DNA of 64,000 nucleotides from the NCBI RefSeq assembly GCF_000003815.2, contig NC_049987.1, positions 18,215,164-18,279,163 of the forward strand, written 5' to 3'. Source of the DNA: Branchiostoma floridae (lineage: Eukaryota > Chordata > Leptocardii > Amphioxiformes > Branchiostomatidae). Made by a program: the position numbers and the translations under genes. This document shows positions 12,901 to 27,900 of this stretch, piece after piece (position 1 is the stretch's first letter; every line of letters begins with the position of its first letter). Under the pieces are notes generated by a model. The model was not told the origin of the DNA, ran no database searches, and saw only the letters and a program-made list of their open reading frames with translations.

Positions 12901-15900
12901 TATTAAACAAAACGATGACTATAAACGTTAGATTATTTGTGTCTAAGTCTACCAAGTCTTTTGTTGCCATTGACGACGACGCCTATATGACGTCAGAAAA
13001 TGACGTCATTTGTCCGCCATCTTGGATCGACAAGCTTGAATTTTCTAAAATACGATTCTTTCCACATAGATCCCCCAAACCCAATAAAACTGGACTAAAA
13101 AGGTGCAAGTAGTTGTGTTTTGTAAGAAAATAAAAGATTTTGACGGTATTTGAGTAAAAATAACATGTATTTATCATTGAAAATGTCATTGTCCGCCATC
13201 TTGGATTTTGACCCATGACATCATCAAATTAGCATAAATTATGAATTTTTAATTAGAAATGTAAGTTAAGATTACACAGGATGTTAATAGTATAGATAAA
13301 TAAGTTTGGTCTAGCAATAAAACCTTGAAATCCCATATTCCAACCGGAATTTGGAAAATTGGGTTAAATAGCCCGGCCAGAACCAACCTAAATTTTTTTT
13401 CGCGGAATTGTTCCCAAAAATCCTGTGGGAAAAGTCCCCGGGTTTGGTGGTCTTGGCATACGTCTTTGGGCGGTTTTCGGCCGTCATTTTGGGGGCGGGC
13501 CTTTTTGGCCCCCCCCCCCCCCCCCCCCCCCCCAGTCTAGATAGGGTTAAGGTGTAAAAGTACTCAGTCTGGCCGTGATACCCAGCACAAAAAAATGTGT
13601 TATCCACACACTAATCAAACAGAATGTGACCAGCTATCAAACTGAATGTGACCTTGATAACTGCAAGTTTGCAGAAGCAACAGATGATTCTGTTTTACCC
13701 TTGAGCTGTATATGGGCACTACCATCTTGTAAAATAGCTGCTACCATCTTTTACCATTAACAAATTTGTGCCAAGAGTTTGACCTACCTTGAGTTTCTCA
13801 GCCCATGAGGCTGCCTCCTCCCTGAGAGGCCCGATGTGTTTGGATGTCAGCATGGTGGCCAGCAGGGCCTGGGCATCCTCCAGCTGTTCCAACAGCCGCT
13901 CCGACTCATCCTTCGCAAGGTAGATGGCACCACGCTTCTTGTAGGATTCAAACGTCAGCACCTAATATAATATAACATGTACATAAACTGCATTAGCACG
14001 GAACTTATCCGTTTTGCGGTTAAACGTGAATATAACAACATTGTCTCTATTGTCTTTAGCTATATTGTTTTGTATAGCCTTCATTAATTTTAGGAATTCA
14101 ACTTAATGTGCATTCATATATTAACATATTATAACAGCATTTTAACTAGGTATTTGCCTGGTTCTTTCTTTTGATTTGAGGAATAAAGTTATTGACACAA
14201 TGTGCATAGATGTCAAGTCTTTTGTTCTTTTTGAGGTAAACTTGAGTTTGCTCGGGTTGGCATGATATAGATAAAATACAACACAAGGGATTCTGTATCA
14301 CCGGAGGTTCCAGCCCTCGGGCGATAGCCCCCATGTTTTATCATATTCAGACCTGTTCAGTCCACTCTTCCTCGATAGTCCTCATCTTGATCTCCAGTTC
14401 AAGCTCAATGCTGGCAGCCTTACAGATCTCATGGATCTCATCATGGTGTCTACAGAAAAACAAAGTTGAACAAAACAGAAAAATTAGTCAGAACATTATC
14501 CAGATGAAGATACCTGAAAAACAATAACCAAAAGCAAAAATGTCTACACCGCCTTTTGCATTTTTTGTGGCCTCCTTCAGTCAATATTGACCATATATGC
14601 CTGGTAAAAACATCCTAATTGATATCAGCCATATAGCTTTGACTACATGTATGACTACAAACACCACACCTGGTGACATAAAACTGGAAAACTTGTGATA
14701 GAAATACAATAGTCATTTCAAATCAAGCCTAATGCTAAAACATAGGATTTTTTATTTATTGGTTTGGCTGCAACGAACACACAGCCAGGGGCTGCCCAAC
14801 TAGCCTATGGCTATTACAAAGGGCTATCCCTGCTGACAAACACATAAACAATACATATTAAAAAAGAACATTTATATGTACATGGTGTAGGACAACTTAC
14901 ATATCATCTAAAAATGGAGTATAACGTTATATTAACATCATATCATCGACAACAATATTTGCAGTGAGAGGTCAGGGTCTGTATATACACGTGTATGACT
15001 AATTTACCATGCGTAAGGGTTGCCTAGACATTCCCACAGTTTTCTTTTGAAGGAAGCAGTGGAGGTGGCTGTGCGAGTAGCAGTTGGGAGAGTGTTCCAG
15101 AGTGCTGTTGCTCTGTAGATGAATGTTCTCTGGCCTCTGGTGGACTTAGTGAGTTCAGATGTCAGGTGGTCGCTGTTCCTGAGGGAGTAACGTGACTCAG
15201 TAGCAGATGCACGGGTTCTGGGTATCAGGGTTTGAAGGTGTGGAGGGCAGTGACCGTTGAGGAGCTTGTACAGGGTGACAGCGGTGTGGAATTGGATCAC
15301 ATAGGATCCACACTCTTGCTGCTTCTTCTTGCACCTTCTACATGTTACATGGTACATACTGAAAGAAAAATATATTGTACTTACTGTATGAGTCCAATAT
15401 CCAAAAGATGGTGCAGTTTGAAAGCCTGGGCCTCCAGTGGGAAGGAGCTGCCAGTTACAGACATAACCTGCAGCCAGTGGCGGTTACGGATTTCCTAATG
15501 GTGACAAGGCAGGAAAAATTTAGACATGCAACTCACTAATAGAAAAATTTCTTTTTTTCTTTAAATTTTTTTAGATTTTTTCAAACTTTATTCAATATTT
15601 CAGCATAATACACAATAGCACATACATCATTGGAGCACAATAAAAAAAAAACATTAACATGAGGTATAACAGGACTGGGTGAGAGAGAGAGGGATAGTAA
15701 GAGTTGATCATTGGTCTGTGATTGACTTAACAGGTGTATCTAAGGGATATCTATCATTGGCATATTGGCAATTTTAGCTTTAAAGTATTTCAACTAATAG
15801 AAAAATTCACTAATTCAAGTTTTTAGGCTTAGTACCTACATGTGTACGTCTTGAATCATTTTGATTCTTTTTATGTCAGTCAATCACTGTGAACTTTATA

Positions 15901-18900
15901 AAAAAGAAATGTGATAATGATGATCATACGATGTAGTACAAAATGTGAGTGAGCATTTGCACAAAAGTTTGTTGTTTTCTGTTTCAAGACTTCTGTTTCA
16001 AACTTTGAGAACGTAGGGTGATGTTCACCTGTCCTGAAGTGCCATTAATTAAGAAATTCAATTTATGCCCTCTCATTTAAGGCAATATACTTTAAAAACT
16101 TCTAACCTTTAAAAAAAAATGTGACAAAACAAGAAGTTGTGCAGTGCATCCTTCAAATTTTTGTGGAGGCAAGAAATTATTATTTTTTAGTATTTAGCTA
16201 TTATTTCTTTAAAATTATTAAGATGATACTGTTATTTGAAGTTACAACTTCAACAAGGTTTATCAGAAGACAGACAAGGAACAAAGTAACACTCTTTTGG
16301 GGGGGGTGAGGGGTGATAAAGAAGTCTTAGGTTCAAGATCATTGTTTCACACAATGAAAAAAGGGTTGAAGAGTCATGTTAATAACAAACATTACATAGT
16401 CACTCCACATCACCATTATTAGAGATTAGGGATTACAAGTGAAACCACCACCAAACCATTACTTACTGGCACCAGAGTATCTTTGTATTGCCCCTAGAAA
16501 AGGGTAACCATGCAGTACATGGAAAATCATTAGAAAAAGGATCACCATCATGCATGACACAAATTAGGACTTCTATACTTAACAACATGCAATGATTATC
16601 ATACAAGCGACTCTTGTAGAAACCTTGAGAGACAACAAAAATGAAAATACGTCAAACTTTAAAGTATGTAGTATGCTAAAATCTGCAAATGTAAGGAAAA
16701 AAAAAATCAAAATTCTAATAACTGAATCCTTCACAATAGAAATCAAACTTTGCAAGAAATCAGTATAGATTTTTATCACATGATAAACATAATTAAACCA
16801 CATTGCATTATATCTGCCATACCAAATAAAATGCATGTCCAAGAGATCTCCGACCCAACATCCCCTTAGATTGAACAACCCCTGAATACTGTGCACAACT
16901 GGGGATGTTGCACTAACAATCTCTCATGCACACTGTCTTTCATAGTCACTGTGGCAAATTTATGTGAACAGGCAGACTAATGTAAAAGGAGGTCCATTGT
17001 CTTAAGAGACTGACAAATGCCTACTATCTTACTTTATGTCAGGTATGACTCTAAAATGGTTCCAGAAACAAACTGACGAACAGAACTGACAAACTGACTA
17101 TAATAAAAGAGTACAAAATAATCTTATCATTGTTATACTGACCTTGGTAGCCAGCCTGTGTAAGAGTGGGAACACATCCAGGTAGATTTTGATGGAGTTC
17201 TTCATCTCCTGGTAAGCTTCCCAGTCCTTCAGCTTGTCTGGTAAGGCTAGGCACTCCTCCCAGTATTCTTCCACCTGTAGAAATCCACACATTCAATCAT
17301 ACAATACCTTAGTCATACTTTTCCCCTCCGCCCCTGGGGCGTCGCCAAAATAGTAGTCATGCACAAATTCACTACAATACCGTAGCCCTGCCCACCAACA
17401 AAACACAGATAGGTATGTAAAATAAAGACATAAAAAATGTCAATAATTATTTGACGACTCTCTCATAGGTCAATACACTCATAACAATGCCATCATTGGA
17501 TGAACTACAAAATTGTGATATACACTGTATGCAGTCAGGTAGGTCTATTGTATCACAGGAGTCTTGCTTATTGCATTTATCATAATCTACAGAATACACT
17601 CTTCTTTAAAAAGTGCTTTTTGTCACCTCCTTGTTGGCCTGTTCCAGGTCTACCTCTGCCCAAAGTCTCTCCCTGAAGATGTTGTCAAAAGCAATAAACT
17701 TCTGGAACAGTCCATACAACAGACCCAGCAGGTCCAGCTCCTGTAAACAGACATTCAAGAGAAATTTTTCAGTTAGAATTGTTTCAGTTGTCATTAAGTA
17801 TCTGGATATAATAAATGAAAAAAAATTTAGTTACTGCAGGGCTCTAGCCAGCTCAATTTTTTTTTCCGTCAGCCATTTCCCATTGTCGCAAAAACCGTGA
17901 AAATTTATTTATCAAAGTTCGTAGAATGCTTGATAAGGACTCAGGAGTTCCAGGAGTTAGAAAGACTGAACTGAGACCTTGAAAAACGTTTTTTTAATGA
18001 GATTATCGTATGCGTAAGGACACCTACACACATTGTCAACAATCATAATAATAGCAAAACAAACAGTGTGTGGCTTTTACGGCCGTGGACGGCGTCCCCA
18101 AGCTGCCTGTAGCTTCCACCAAGGATTTTTGTCCGTCAAGGTTGACAGATTGGTTTTAGAATTTGACGTCAATTGACGGAAAAACGGACACTGGCTAGAG
18201 CCCTGAGTTACTGTGAAGAATGAACTTGTTCCGTGTCAACAATGTCTATAAACCATAAGGTACAAATTTGTTTGTTTATTTCTTTATTTATCCAGGGGTA
18301 CATGTCGCCTGGCCAGTGTTTTTCAAAGATCCGTAGGGGAAAACCCCGAACATACATAGCAATAATTGATAACAATGTAAAATCAAATAAATGGTAACAC
18401 AGCAAGAATCAACAATAATATTATGCAATTTAACTAAGACAAAAATAAGGCAAATCAATTGTACAACATTAAAAATGATGACATTAAGCACATCAAACAT
18501 TAGCAGACATATGTCAGCTGTCAACATGCATTGCAGTTCAAAAGTTATATCTTTTTGGGAGATGTATAAAATTTGTATGCTGACTACAGTACTATGGACA
18601 TGTTGAACAAGTCATTACCTCCATCGGTACCATAACCTACATAATGTGCATTGTAATCGCAGTTACCAGGCAACATGGTACAGAGCAAGGAAATCTCAAT
18701 AGGAGAGTGCAACGAGGATATCAAAGTGTGCTGCCTAACCAGTGTATACACGCTTGCACAGAGTCGCTTGGAAGCGCGGTGTGAAGACTGCTGTTCACCC
18801 GTTTCAGGGACCCAAAAGCGTATATAATCGAACACTCGATACTGACTGAAACTCAGATTTGGATCTACATACTTAGGCAGAACTGGCAATTCTAGATAAA

Positions 18901-21900
18901 AACAGTGATATCTTACTGACCTCTCCTGTCTTGTCCAACTCTGGGAAAGGTTTGGGCACGATACCAAACAGGCGGGACACGGAGTCCAGTGTCCGGCGTT
19001 TGGCGTCGTACAGCGCAAACCTCTCCTGGAAGTCCCGCAGTCTCATCACGGCCTCCTCGGGGCGAACCCCGGGCACCGCCGGACCCTGCGCGTCAAAACT
19101 GTTCCTGAACTGGATAACCTCGACCACGAAGTTCTGGGGTAAAGAATAGAATTTCATAAGTTTTATTTTTTGGTACATGTATGTCATTCTGGGAAAGATC
19201 AATTCTATGCTGAGCTGATATATTGCAATCAACCAGTTTAGAGACTTGTTACAGAATTTTAAGTTAGAATCCAACACTCTTTCTTAGACAGAGAAAACAA
19301 CAGCATTTTTTTTACAGTTTGTTCATAGTGCACACATACATGATACTATTAGTATTAAATCAGACTTTTCATACTAAGTGGGCAAAAAGATCCTAATAAC
19401 TCAAAGCATCAGTAGTGTTAGAAATGCACATGTTATATTATAGTATTTTTCTATTTTAACAAATTGATGAAAATTCAAAAGGGGTAACATGACAATCTAA
19501 CCAGAGTAACTATAGAATGATTAATCTCTGCATTCTGAATTGTTAATATTTCTTATCAAAGTTTATAAGAAAAAAATACCTTGACTTGTTTGTCCAGTTC
19601 CTGCTCAAATGCTCCTCTCTGTTCTTTCAGCAGCTTCTGGCGAACCTGAAAAGGCAAGTTTACTTTCCTCAAGGAAACCAGACAATAATTGATGAACAGA
19701 CTTATGATAGATAAACTTTTAAAGAGAGAACTGTACAGAAGTCTTTTCAGTTACAAGTTGAAGAATAGACCAAATTCATAGCTCCTCCCACATTTGTCAA
19801 CTTAGAAGATGGAAATGCAGCACAAAAACATAAACAAGCAAATATTTGATGAACATACAACCACTTTCTCATTGGTTGAACCACTTATTGCCTTTTTTAA
19901 TTGGCTAAAATGCAAATTTTTATGAACAGGAAAGGTCCAGTCTAACACTCTTCTATTTTGAAGCTGGTTCTGTCCCTGGTGCTGAAACAGGAGCACAACA
20001 GCTGAAAATCCTTTTTTCTTTTGTTTTCATATACTATCACACATATTGGTGACTCTTCTTTAAAAAAAAACTACTAAAAATCTGATTTGTAGAGTTGATT
20101 TGAGTTTTTTGCAAAATAAACAAACACTGACCACATTATATTTGCTCATTGATGATATGACTGGTAAAAGTTTATTGTTAAGAGTTTGATGTAAGGGTTC
20201 AAAACTACATTTGAGTACATAAGCAAGGATGAGCATTTATAATTTAATTACCTGTTCAGACAGCTCAATGAGTTCCTGCCATTTCTCTCTCAGCTGTTCC
20301 ACCTCCTGTACCTCATTCCTGGGTAGCCTCAGCTTGTACTCTCTGGTAAGGGAATATCAGGGATCAAGGTAAGCCACTCATTGACAATGCCGTTTTGCGA
20401 GAATGGATATGTAAAAAGTAAATCTCCTTTTCAATATGTCGACCCGGAGACCAGATTCTAATGTTTGATCAACCCAAACCGGGAAGGACCCCTACTCTTT
20501 TCATTTTTTTCATTTTATTTCATTTATTTTACCAGGAAATGACTCAGGTCAGACTAGACCTGCTAAGTGATAAGTGATACGGGTTCTTTAACATTGTAGA
20601 GGTGTGGCTCTCCAAAAGACGGGACCTCCATTTAATGTCCTTATCAAGGAACAGCCCAAATCAAAGCTACAAATGTAGGTACTCATTTTCACCTGAGTGA
20701 GGAAAGTCATGTAAACTGCCTTTCCTAAGGGCACAACATTTGGGCATATCAGCATTTTATAACCCGGTACCTCTGAGCTTTGGGCCCCTTATCAAATGTC
20801 ACCTTACCACTGCGCAACACGATGCCACTTGTATCCAGAAACAAGACATTTCTCACCTGAGGTTTTCATACATGGTCTCTATGGGCAGGTAGATGTTTTG
20901 TACAAGACATTTCTCACCTGAGGTTTTCATACATGGTCTCTATGGGCAGGTATCGAGAAACAAGACATTTCTCACCTGAGGTTTTCATACATGGTCTCTA
21001 TGGGCAGGTATCCAGAAACAAGACATTTCTCACCTGAGGTTTTCATACATGGTCTCTATGGGCAGGTATCGAGAAACAAGACATTTCTCACCTGAGGTTT
21101 TCATACATGGTCTCTATGGGCAGGTATCGAGAAACAAGACATTTCTCACCTGAGGTTTTCATACATGGTCTCTATGGGCAGGTATCGAGAAACAAGACAT
21201 TTCTCACCTGAGGTTTTCATACATGGTCTCTATGGGCAGGTATCGAGAAACAGCACATTTCTCACCTGAGGTTTTCATACATGGTCTCTATGGGCAGGTA
21301 TCGAGAAACAACACATTTCTTACCTGAGGTTTTCATACATGGTCTCTATGGGCAGGTAGATGTCGTCTATCTTGTTCTCCATGTCCTGTAGTTCCTGCAG
21401 CAGGTTCAGGGCGGAGTTCAGCTGGTCCAGTGTCTTCACATCCAGGGACAGGCGGTTCAGCACGTTGGACCGGTACAGGATGGCTGTGTCCAGCATTTTC
21501 TAGGGGAAGGGGGAAAAACAGTTTTCTTAGTGATCTATATAGAATGTAAGAATGACTTTACATCAAAACAGATGAAAATAACAGCTGGCAAGTTTCATTT
21601 ATCTCCTGCTATGGGAAATGAGTCAGAGTTATTACTTATTGAACGCCCCTGGTACCAATTTATCAAACAAATAGAACCCCCAATTCTAATTTGAACACCT
21701 TCATCAAAAACAGCCCCTGAGGGACAGAAATGGCCAAAGAAACAGCAGTGCCTTCTTTGTTAAAGACTACATCCACCAATCTATAGTCATTTTGGGAGGG
21801 AGTCACGTAGATTGTAGATTATCAATTGAGAATGTCTATTATATACATTATATAGCCATGATTCAAAAGCCAGTATGAAAAGAAGGCTGAAGCTGGCAAG

Positions 21901-24900
21901 CACCAAGAAAACTACCAACAAACGTGTTGTCTAGGTCATATTGGAGTAGGATGGTACATTGTAACTTTATGAAAAACAAAAAAAATTCACGGGTCTTAGT
22001 GGCAAGTGTGCAGATGTTGACACACTGGCACACAAAATCCGTAGGTGTTTTTGGCACCTTCAGACAGATTAGACACAGACACAGACACAGACCATGTAAC
22101 TTTATGGAATGTACAGAATGTAATTGAATGTTTACCTTTGCATCCTCATGCAGCACCTGTGCATACTTGGTTTTCCAGGCAATACTGAAGCCGTGCAGAG
22201 CGTCTCTGATAGGACTGGTCAGCAGGCAGATGGGACCAACGGGCAGGACAAGGGGAATGTCCAGGACTTTCTGTTCTATGTTCAATAGCCTCTCAACCTG
22301 GAAAAGTATGGAAGAATACAATACTTTGTATTCACTTTTACAAGTCAGAACTACAGTAACTGTACATATATCTAACATGTCATTTTCCTTTCAGCAGAAT
22401 TTAAAATACCTATCTTCTCTAAAATATCCATTTGAATACAGGCATCATAAGTGATTTGTGTTCAAGTGTTGAGATATTGTGACTGGTATAGAGCTGTTTT
22501 GTCGGGATGTGGGTGGCCTTGAAAAAGGCTGGGGACAGACCAAAAATGTAACAGCCATGTATGAAATGTATCAAAGTTGGCTGTTCCAAAGACTATATCT
22601 CACATAAGGTTCTCTATATTTGCAACTTCCCATTAAAATCAAGATGCATTAAAGATTTCATAGTCAAAAAGTCACACATTACAAAACTTTTCATACTATA
22701 AAAAAAAAAGTCAGACTAGAGCAATACATTATTGTCACATTTTACTATAGAATTATCATTGACGAAAATAGATGTCAGAGATGTGAAAATCTCACCTCTC
22801 TCTTGATAGCCCTTGTTCCCGGGTCAGCAGAGATGAACTCGTAGAACTGTGTGTGCATGTCATCCTTCCACAGGAAGTCGTACAGCTTGAAGTGGAAGAT
22901 GTGGCGGTCTACTGCTTTCTGCAGATCTGAGGGGTAGACGTAAAAATTGAAACAACACGAAATACACTGACCATCAGAATTATGACCTTGAAATTTTGCA
23001 TACTGCTGACTGAGACTCCTGGCTTTGAAGAACACTTAACTAAATTAGCCAAGTAACAACCTGGCACAAGCAACCACCTCCTGTGAAAAAACACCATAAA
23101 ACAGTCCTAAAAAAACAGCTGTTCTCAGGAATATTTTTGAAAGTTAAGTGTTTGCTGAGTTAAGGTTTGACAGCATTTTTAGACATTCCAATTTTACATT
23201 TTTATTTTTTCTAGCTAGTCTCCACCTCTGAGGCATTGCCAAAAAGGACTATGTCAGTAAATATACATACAAGTCATACATGTACCTTAGTGCACAACAT
23301 AAAGTAGGTAGGACAATGAAGGTCTACTTACTGTCTATGACAGAGAAGAGTTGTTGTATGAGATCATTGAGGTACGGCTCCTCAGAAATGGTGGCATGGA
23401 ATGTCTCACTGCCTTCGCTCGTCCACCAGTTAACACCTGCAATTATGATTGAAATAAATTATTTGGTCTTATACATGTACTTAACATACATTAGAAATGA
23501 TAGAGATCATGTGCACCACCTTGCAGTTGTAATCACTTGGAAAATCTTTTTTTCAATTTTGTCTTGTTTGAGGAAAAATACTAGTAAGATCCAAGCTTAG
23601 CCTACTAAATAGTAAAGCCATTGAGAACATTTATATCAACAAGTGTTTCACGTAATTGTCAAAGAAGTTAGCAACGGCGTGTATAAAGTTTAATGTTAAT
23701 ACATTTTTTTTTTAAATACATCTTTTTTCTCTACTTCTAATAGTTGCTTCCCTTAGCATTTATGTGTCAGCCAAGCATACATGTGAAAATGCCTAGTACT
23801 CTTTTTGACATGAGTGCTGGGAAGTTTTAATCAAAAGTGCCACATGCATTTTGTGCATGTTGAAGTTGTCCTAAACAAGTTAAAAATTTGGCCTTACTGT
23901 TGGAGATGTCCATGATGGCGCTGGCCACTTGATTGACAGCGTCCTGTGCAGCTGCCAGCGGTGGTTCAATCACTGTGTTGGGGATGTTGAACTTCACCAC
24001 AACTTCAAACCTGTTAGAAACAGTTAAGTTAGGATTTATGTTAAATGGCCTGACAGGAATTTCTACACTATAACTTACAGCAAACTGAATAAATAACATT
24101 GTAATGATTTAAATCCAATATCACATTTCAGAGTACTTAATATGTTGGCTTTCTTTCATAGATATAAAACATGTCATACATGTAATATATTCTACCTCGA
24201 AGTGATATATAATGATGAAGCTTTTCGTTCTATTTCTTTTGTTTTGTTTGCCTAAGGAATAATAACTGTTATAAAGCGTTGTACATTTCTATCAAATAAA
24301 GAAGACATTCTTTTACCGATTAAAGTAAATATAATGATAATTCATGTTCTATCACATTAACATTGATAAAGAAAATTTTGATTGTACTTTGGGCTAATCA
24401 CATGTACAATTGTAGACAATGTTTACATTAGTGTAAGGCTAGCATGATAATAATGAATGTTAGCATGTGTCACCATGCAGCGTAATTAAGTGTTGGGCTC
24501 AGAATATAGTGGTCCCAGATTTGATACCCACCATACCACTGGCATTGTGACCTTAGGAAAGACACTTTATGCCCACTGAGCCTTTTCGACTTATCTGTCA
24601 ATGTGTGACAAAAACACACTCAGATTTGGTGTGTCAATGTCCAATTATATATATATTGTCCACATTTGCCACTGAGAACCATAAAAATCAGCATGATAAA
24701 AGGTTTTCTCACCGAAGGAAAGTGACCTCTTCTGCCTCCGGACTGTTCCATGACATGGACAGGCCAGACCGTGAGGAGACTCCCGTGCTGGTGCGGCTGG
24801 ACATGCTGCGAGGACTGCCCCTGGCCAGCGTCTGTTTCAGACACTCACCCTCGCAGCCTGAAGCCTCCGCCAGCGCAGCTAGCGACCGTGACGTGGCGGA

Positions 24901-27900
24901 CAGGACGGCGTCGTACACCTTCTGACAGTAGTGCTCTGTGGATAGATGGTAACAATTTGTTTATAATTATAGAACATAACCTTTAAGATTTGTAATACAC
25001 ACATGTATGCTGCAATTCTAAATGATAACAGTAATAAATGTTTGAACAGCTAAGTGTAAACAAATTTTCAATGCCAAACTTTAATGTTGTACATAATAGA
25101 TTACATTTTTCCTTCATTAGGTAGGACAATCAGTCTTTTTACTACAATAGAAAGCAGGCTGAATAAAAATTCTAACTTGAAGCTATGCGACTCCACTGTC
25201 CACCCAAAAAAAGTCTACTACTAGGTTTTTTTAGGTAAGGTAGGAAACAGGAAACACAACATTTTTTTCCAAGGCCTAATTATCAGTTTATTGCCATTGA
25301 CCATACCCTTATTTGTAATGGCCATGTAAAAAAGACTCTTTTTCTCTGAGGTCCCCTGGCCAGTACTATTCTGTGTTTGTACATACTGTTTGTAGAGAAT
25401 TATGACAAGAAAATAGACTGACCCAGTAGTTCGTTGACCACCAGATCTTCTGTGACTTCGCTCAGTGTCTGTAGAGTCATGGGTGTGTCCCGCTGACTGG
25501 GCGCCTTACTTCCCCGCCGGGGATGATGGGAAGGTGCCGTGGACACCCGTGATGCAACTGGAGACTGGGAAGGTGACCCAACCTGCGAAAAATGTGCATA
25601 TCCCAAAAAAATCAGTTTTCCTGGTGGTGAAAGCTCTTTGAAAGCAGTTTCTAAATATCTTAATAAAATTATATAATTATCGATTCAGGATTTTCAACAA
25701 AAATTTGCTAGTCGTGAGACAAGTCTAGTGTAGAGGTGGCTAATTGAGATGAGAACAAAAGTCATTAGAAACTTTTTAATTACAATTTACTCTTTGAGTC
25801 GATACGGAGAATAGATATGGAGAGTTTTGTTTTAATTATGCATGGCTTAAAATTGCCATTGTACATTTACCATCAGTAGCCCGAAGGCCGATGTCATCAT
25901 AGATAAAAATACCGATTCATAGTTGAACAGTAATTTCCGACAAACAATCGGATTAGCCATAATTTCGAACTGTGTCTAAGTCCAGTGTTCGAAATTAGGA
26001 ATATGCATTCATTTTTTTGTCATGCTATGTGTCCTGGGGAGAACCCTTCACTGAGTCTTACTCAATCATGGAAGCTCAACTGTGTTAGAAGTAATCATTA
26101 TATGATGCATTTTTTTTCCAACACTAAGGTGTACATGAATCAAAATTCAAGCAACCACTGTGGCCTTCTTCAGGATCTATGTTCACCAGTCAATTCGGAA
26201 CACAACCGGTGAAATGGCCTAGTGGGTAGAGTGTTTGCCTTGCATTCGGTAGGTCGTGCTTTCGATCCCCGGTGGAGTTATACGAAATACTTTAAAAATG
26301 GTACATGCTGCTTTCTCTGCTTAGCACTGAGCATTTGGGAAAGAGTATGGAAGTTGAACACACACCACTACCAGTGGACTAGCCCCCTGCTGCAGTGATT
26401 GCGTTGTGTGGCCCAGGGCTAAGGAAACAGAGATGGGCGCCACCCTATGCGTCATCAGGCACGGGAAGGGTTTAACTTTTAACTAACTTCGGAACACAAA
26501 CTCACGAGAGTACAGACATGTGATCTTATTAACACAGGATCTTACGGATACAAAAGTCTTACCTTATTGGACATGAGGAAGGACACTATTTCAAAGATGG
26601 CACTCTCCACTTCATTAACAAACTCTAGCAGCTCCTGTCCCTTCTCTTCTACACTCTGCAGCATGGCTTCTCCAAACTCACCAGGGGGCTAGAGCATCAA
26701 CAAAACAATATAATGATCTTATTATTGAATTTTTTTTTTCAAATCGTCAAAACATTAACACATTGAAGATTGTCATTTTGTTGTATTTTCTTTTTTCGAA
26801 CATACGGTATGAAAAGTACTGGGACAAACTCTTTGGCAAGATGATGACACATAATGAATTTTACATGACCCCCAATATCATTATGGTAGTGTCCATTTCT
26901 TATTATCTCTGGAGTTAGATTTGGGTTAGACATAAATGTATCAGCATTTTAAGATTGGCCTCACTGAAAAACAATAATAAAGATTAATATGTACATTGCC
27001 AGACGAGTTAACAAAATGTAAATTTTAGAGCTTGTGCTTTATACATGTCTCCTTCATGTTCTTCAGTGAATGGCCTCTATTCAAAAATGTTTTATATCCA
27101 TTCAACATTTCTAAAACAATAATTATTATTGTTCAGCTCTACTAGTGAAAGTGGATATCTAAGAAAAAATCAACTTGTTTTCTAATGGAAAATGTTGTCA
27201 TTCATGTACGCATCCTTGTTAATGGCTGGTTCTTTCATAGAATCACTGAAAATTCTAAAACAAAACAAACATCACAACTGTGCCTTATGTATAGCTAAGT
27301 GTACTCACCCAAGCCTTACTGAAGGCCAGTTCCATGTCAAACAGCACCATACCGCTGACTGTGTCCACGGTTCCCTGAACCTTCTCCTCTATGATGTTAA
27401 TAACATGCTGGACAATGCTGTCCAACCGAGCTATGGCCGAGTGAACCTAAAAGGGATAAAAAGAACAAGACACTTTATTCTGAAGAAAGAAAATGAGACA
27501 GACACATGTTGTAACAATGTAAAAGTAATGCTACAGTTCACCTTTAACCGCAAGGTAACCTATGATCGCTGTTTTCAAAAACAAGGCATGCAAGGATATG
27601 AAATCGACAAGGGATGGTTTTAAATATGCTGAAAATATTGCAATTATTTGAAACTACCATCCGTCAACTTGATATCCGTGAATAACCTGTTATTGATAAC
27701 AATATTTATAGTTTACCCCACAGAATAAGGTGAACTGGTTTTAATGGCTTATTTTGTTACAGAATTTTGTCCAACTTTCCTAGTCTTCCCTTCCGTATGG
27801 GAAAAGTATAAAGTTTAATATCAATGAAATACACAATCCCTAATAATAATTAACAACAGTTAGTGAGTTACGAAACCTCTTGAAATAGTGGTCATCATAT

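Noticed and set aside
12867-13112. 81-codon open frame in the piggyBac-type element
   Set aside because: No similarity to a transposase DDD core; short and AT-rich.
20830-21362. CRISPR-like array of regular repeats
   Set aside because: The units are directly adjacent 58-bp tandem copies without variable spacers and contain an exon edge of an animal gene.
26208-26282. tRNA-Ala gene
   Set aside because: A and B boxes are present, but the acceptor and T arms do not pair well and a SINE body follows; a second copy exists in reverse.
27192-27623. 143-codon plus-strand frame
   Set aside because: Antisense to dynein exon 18 and runs into a palindromic MITE.
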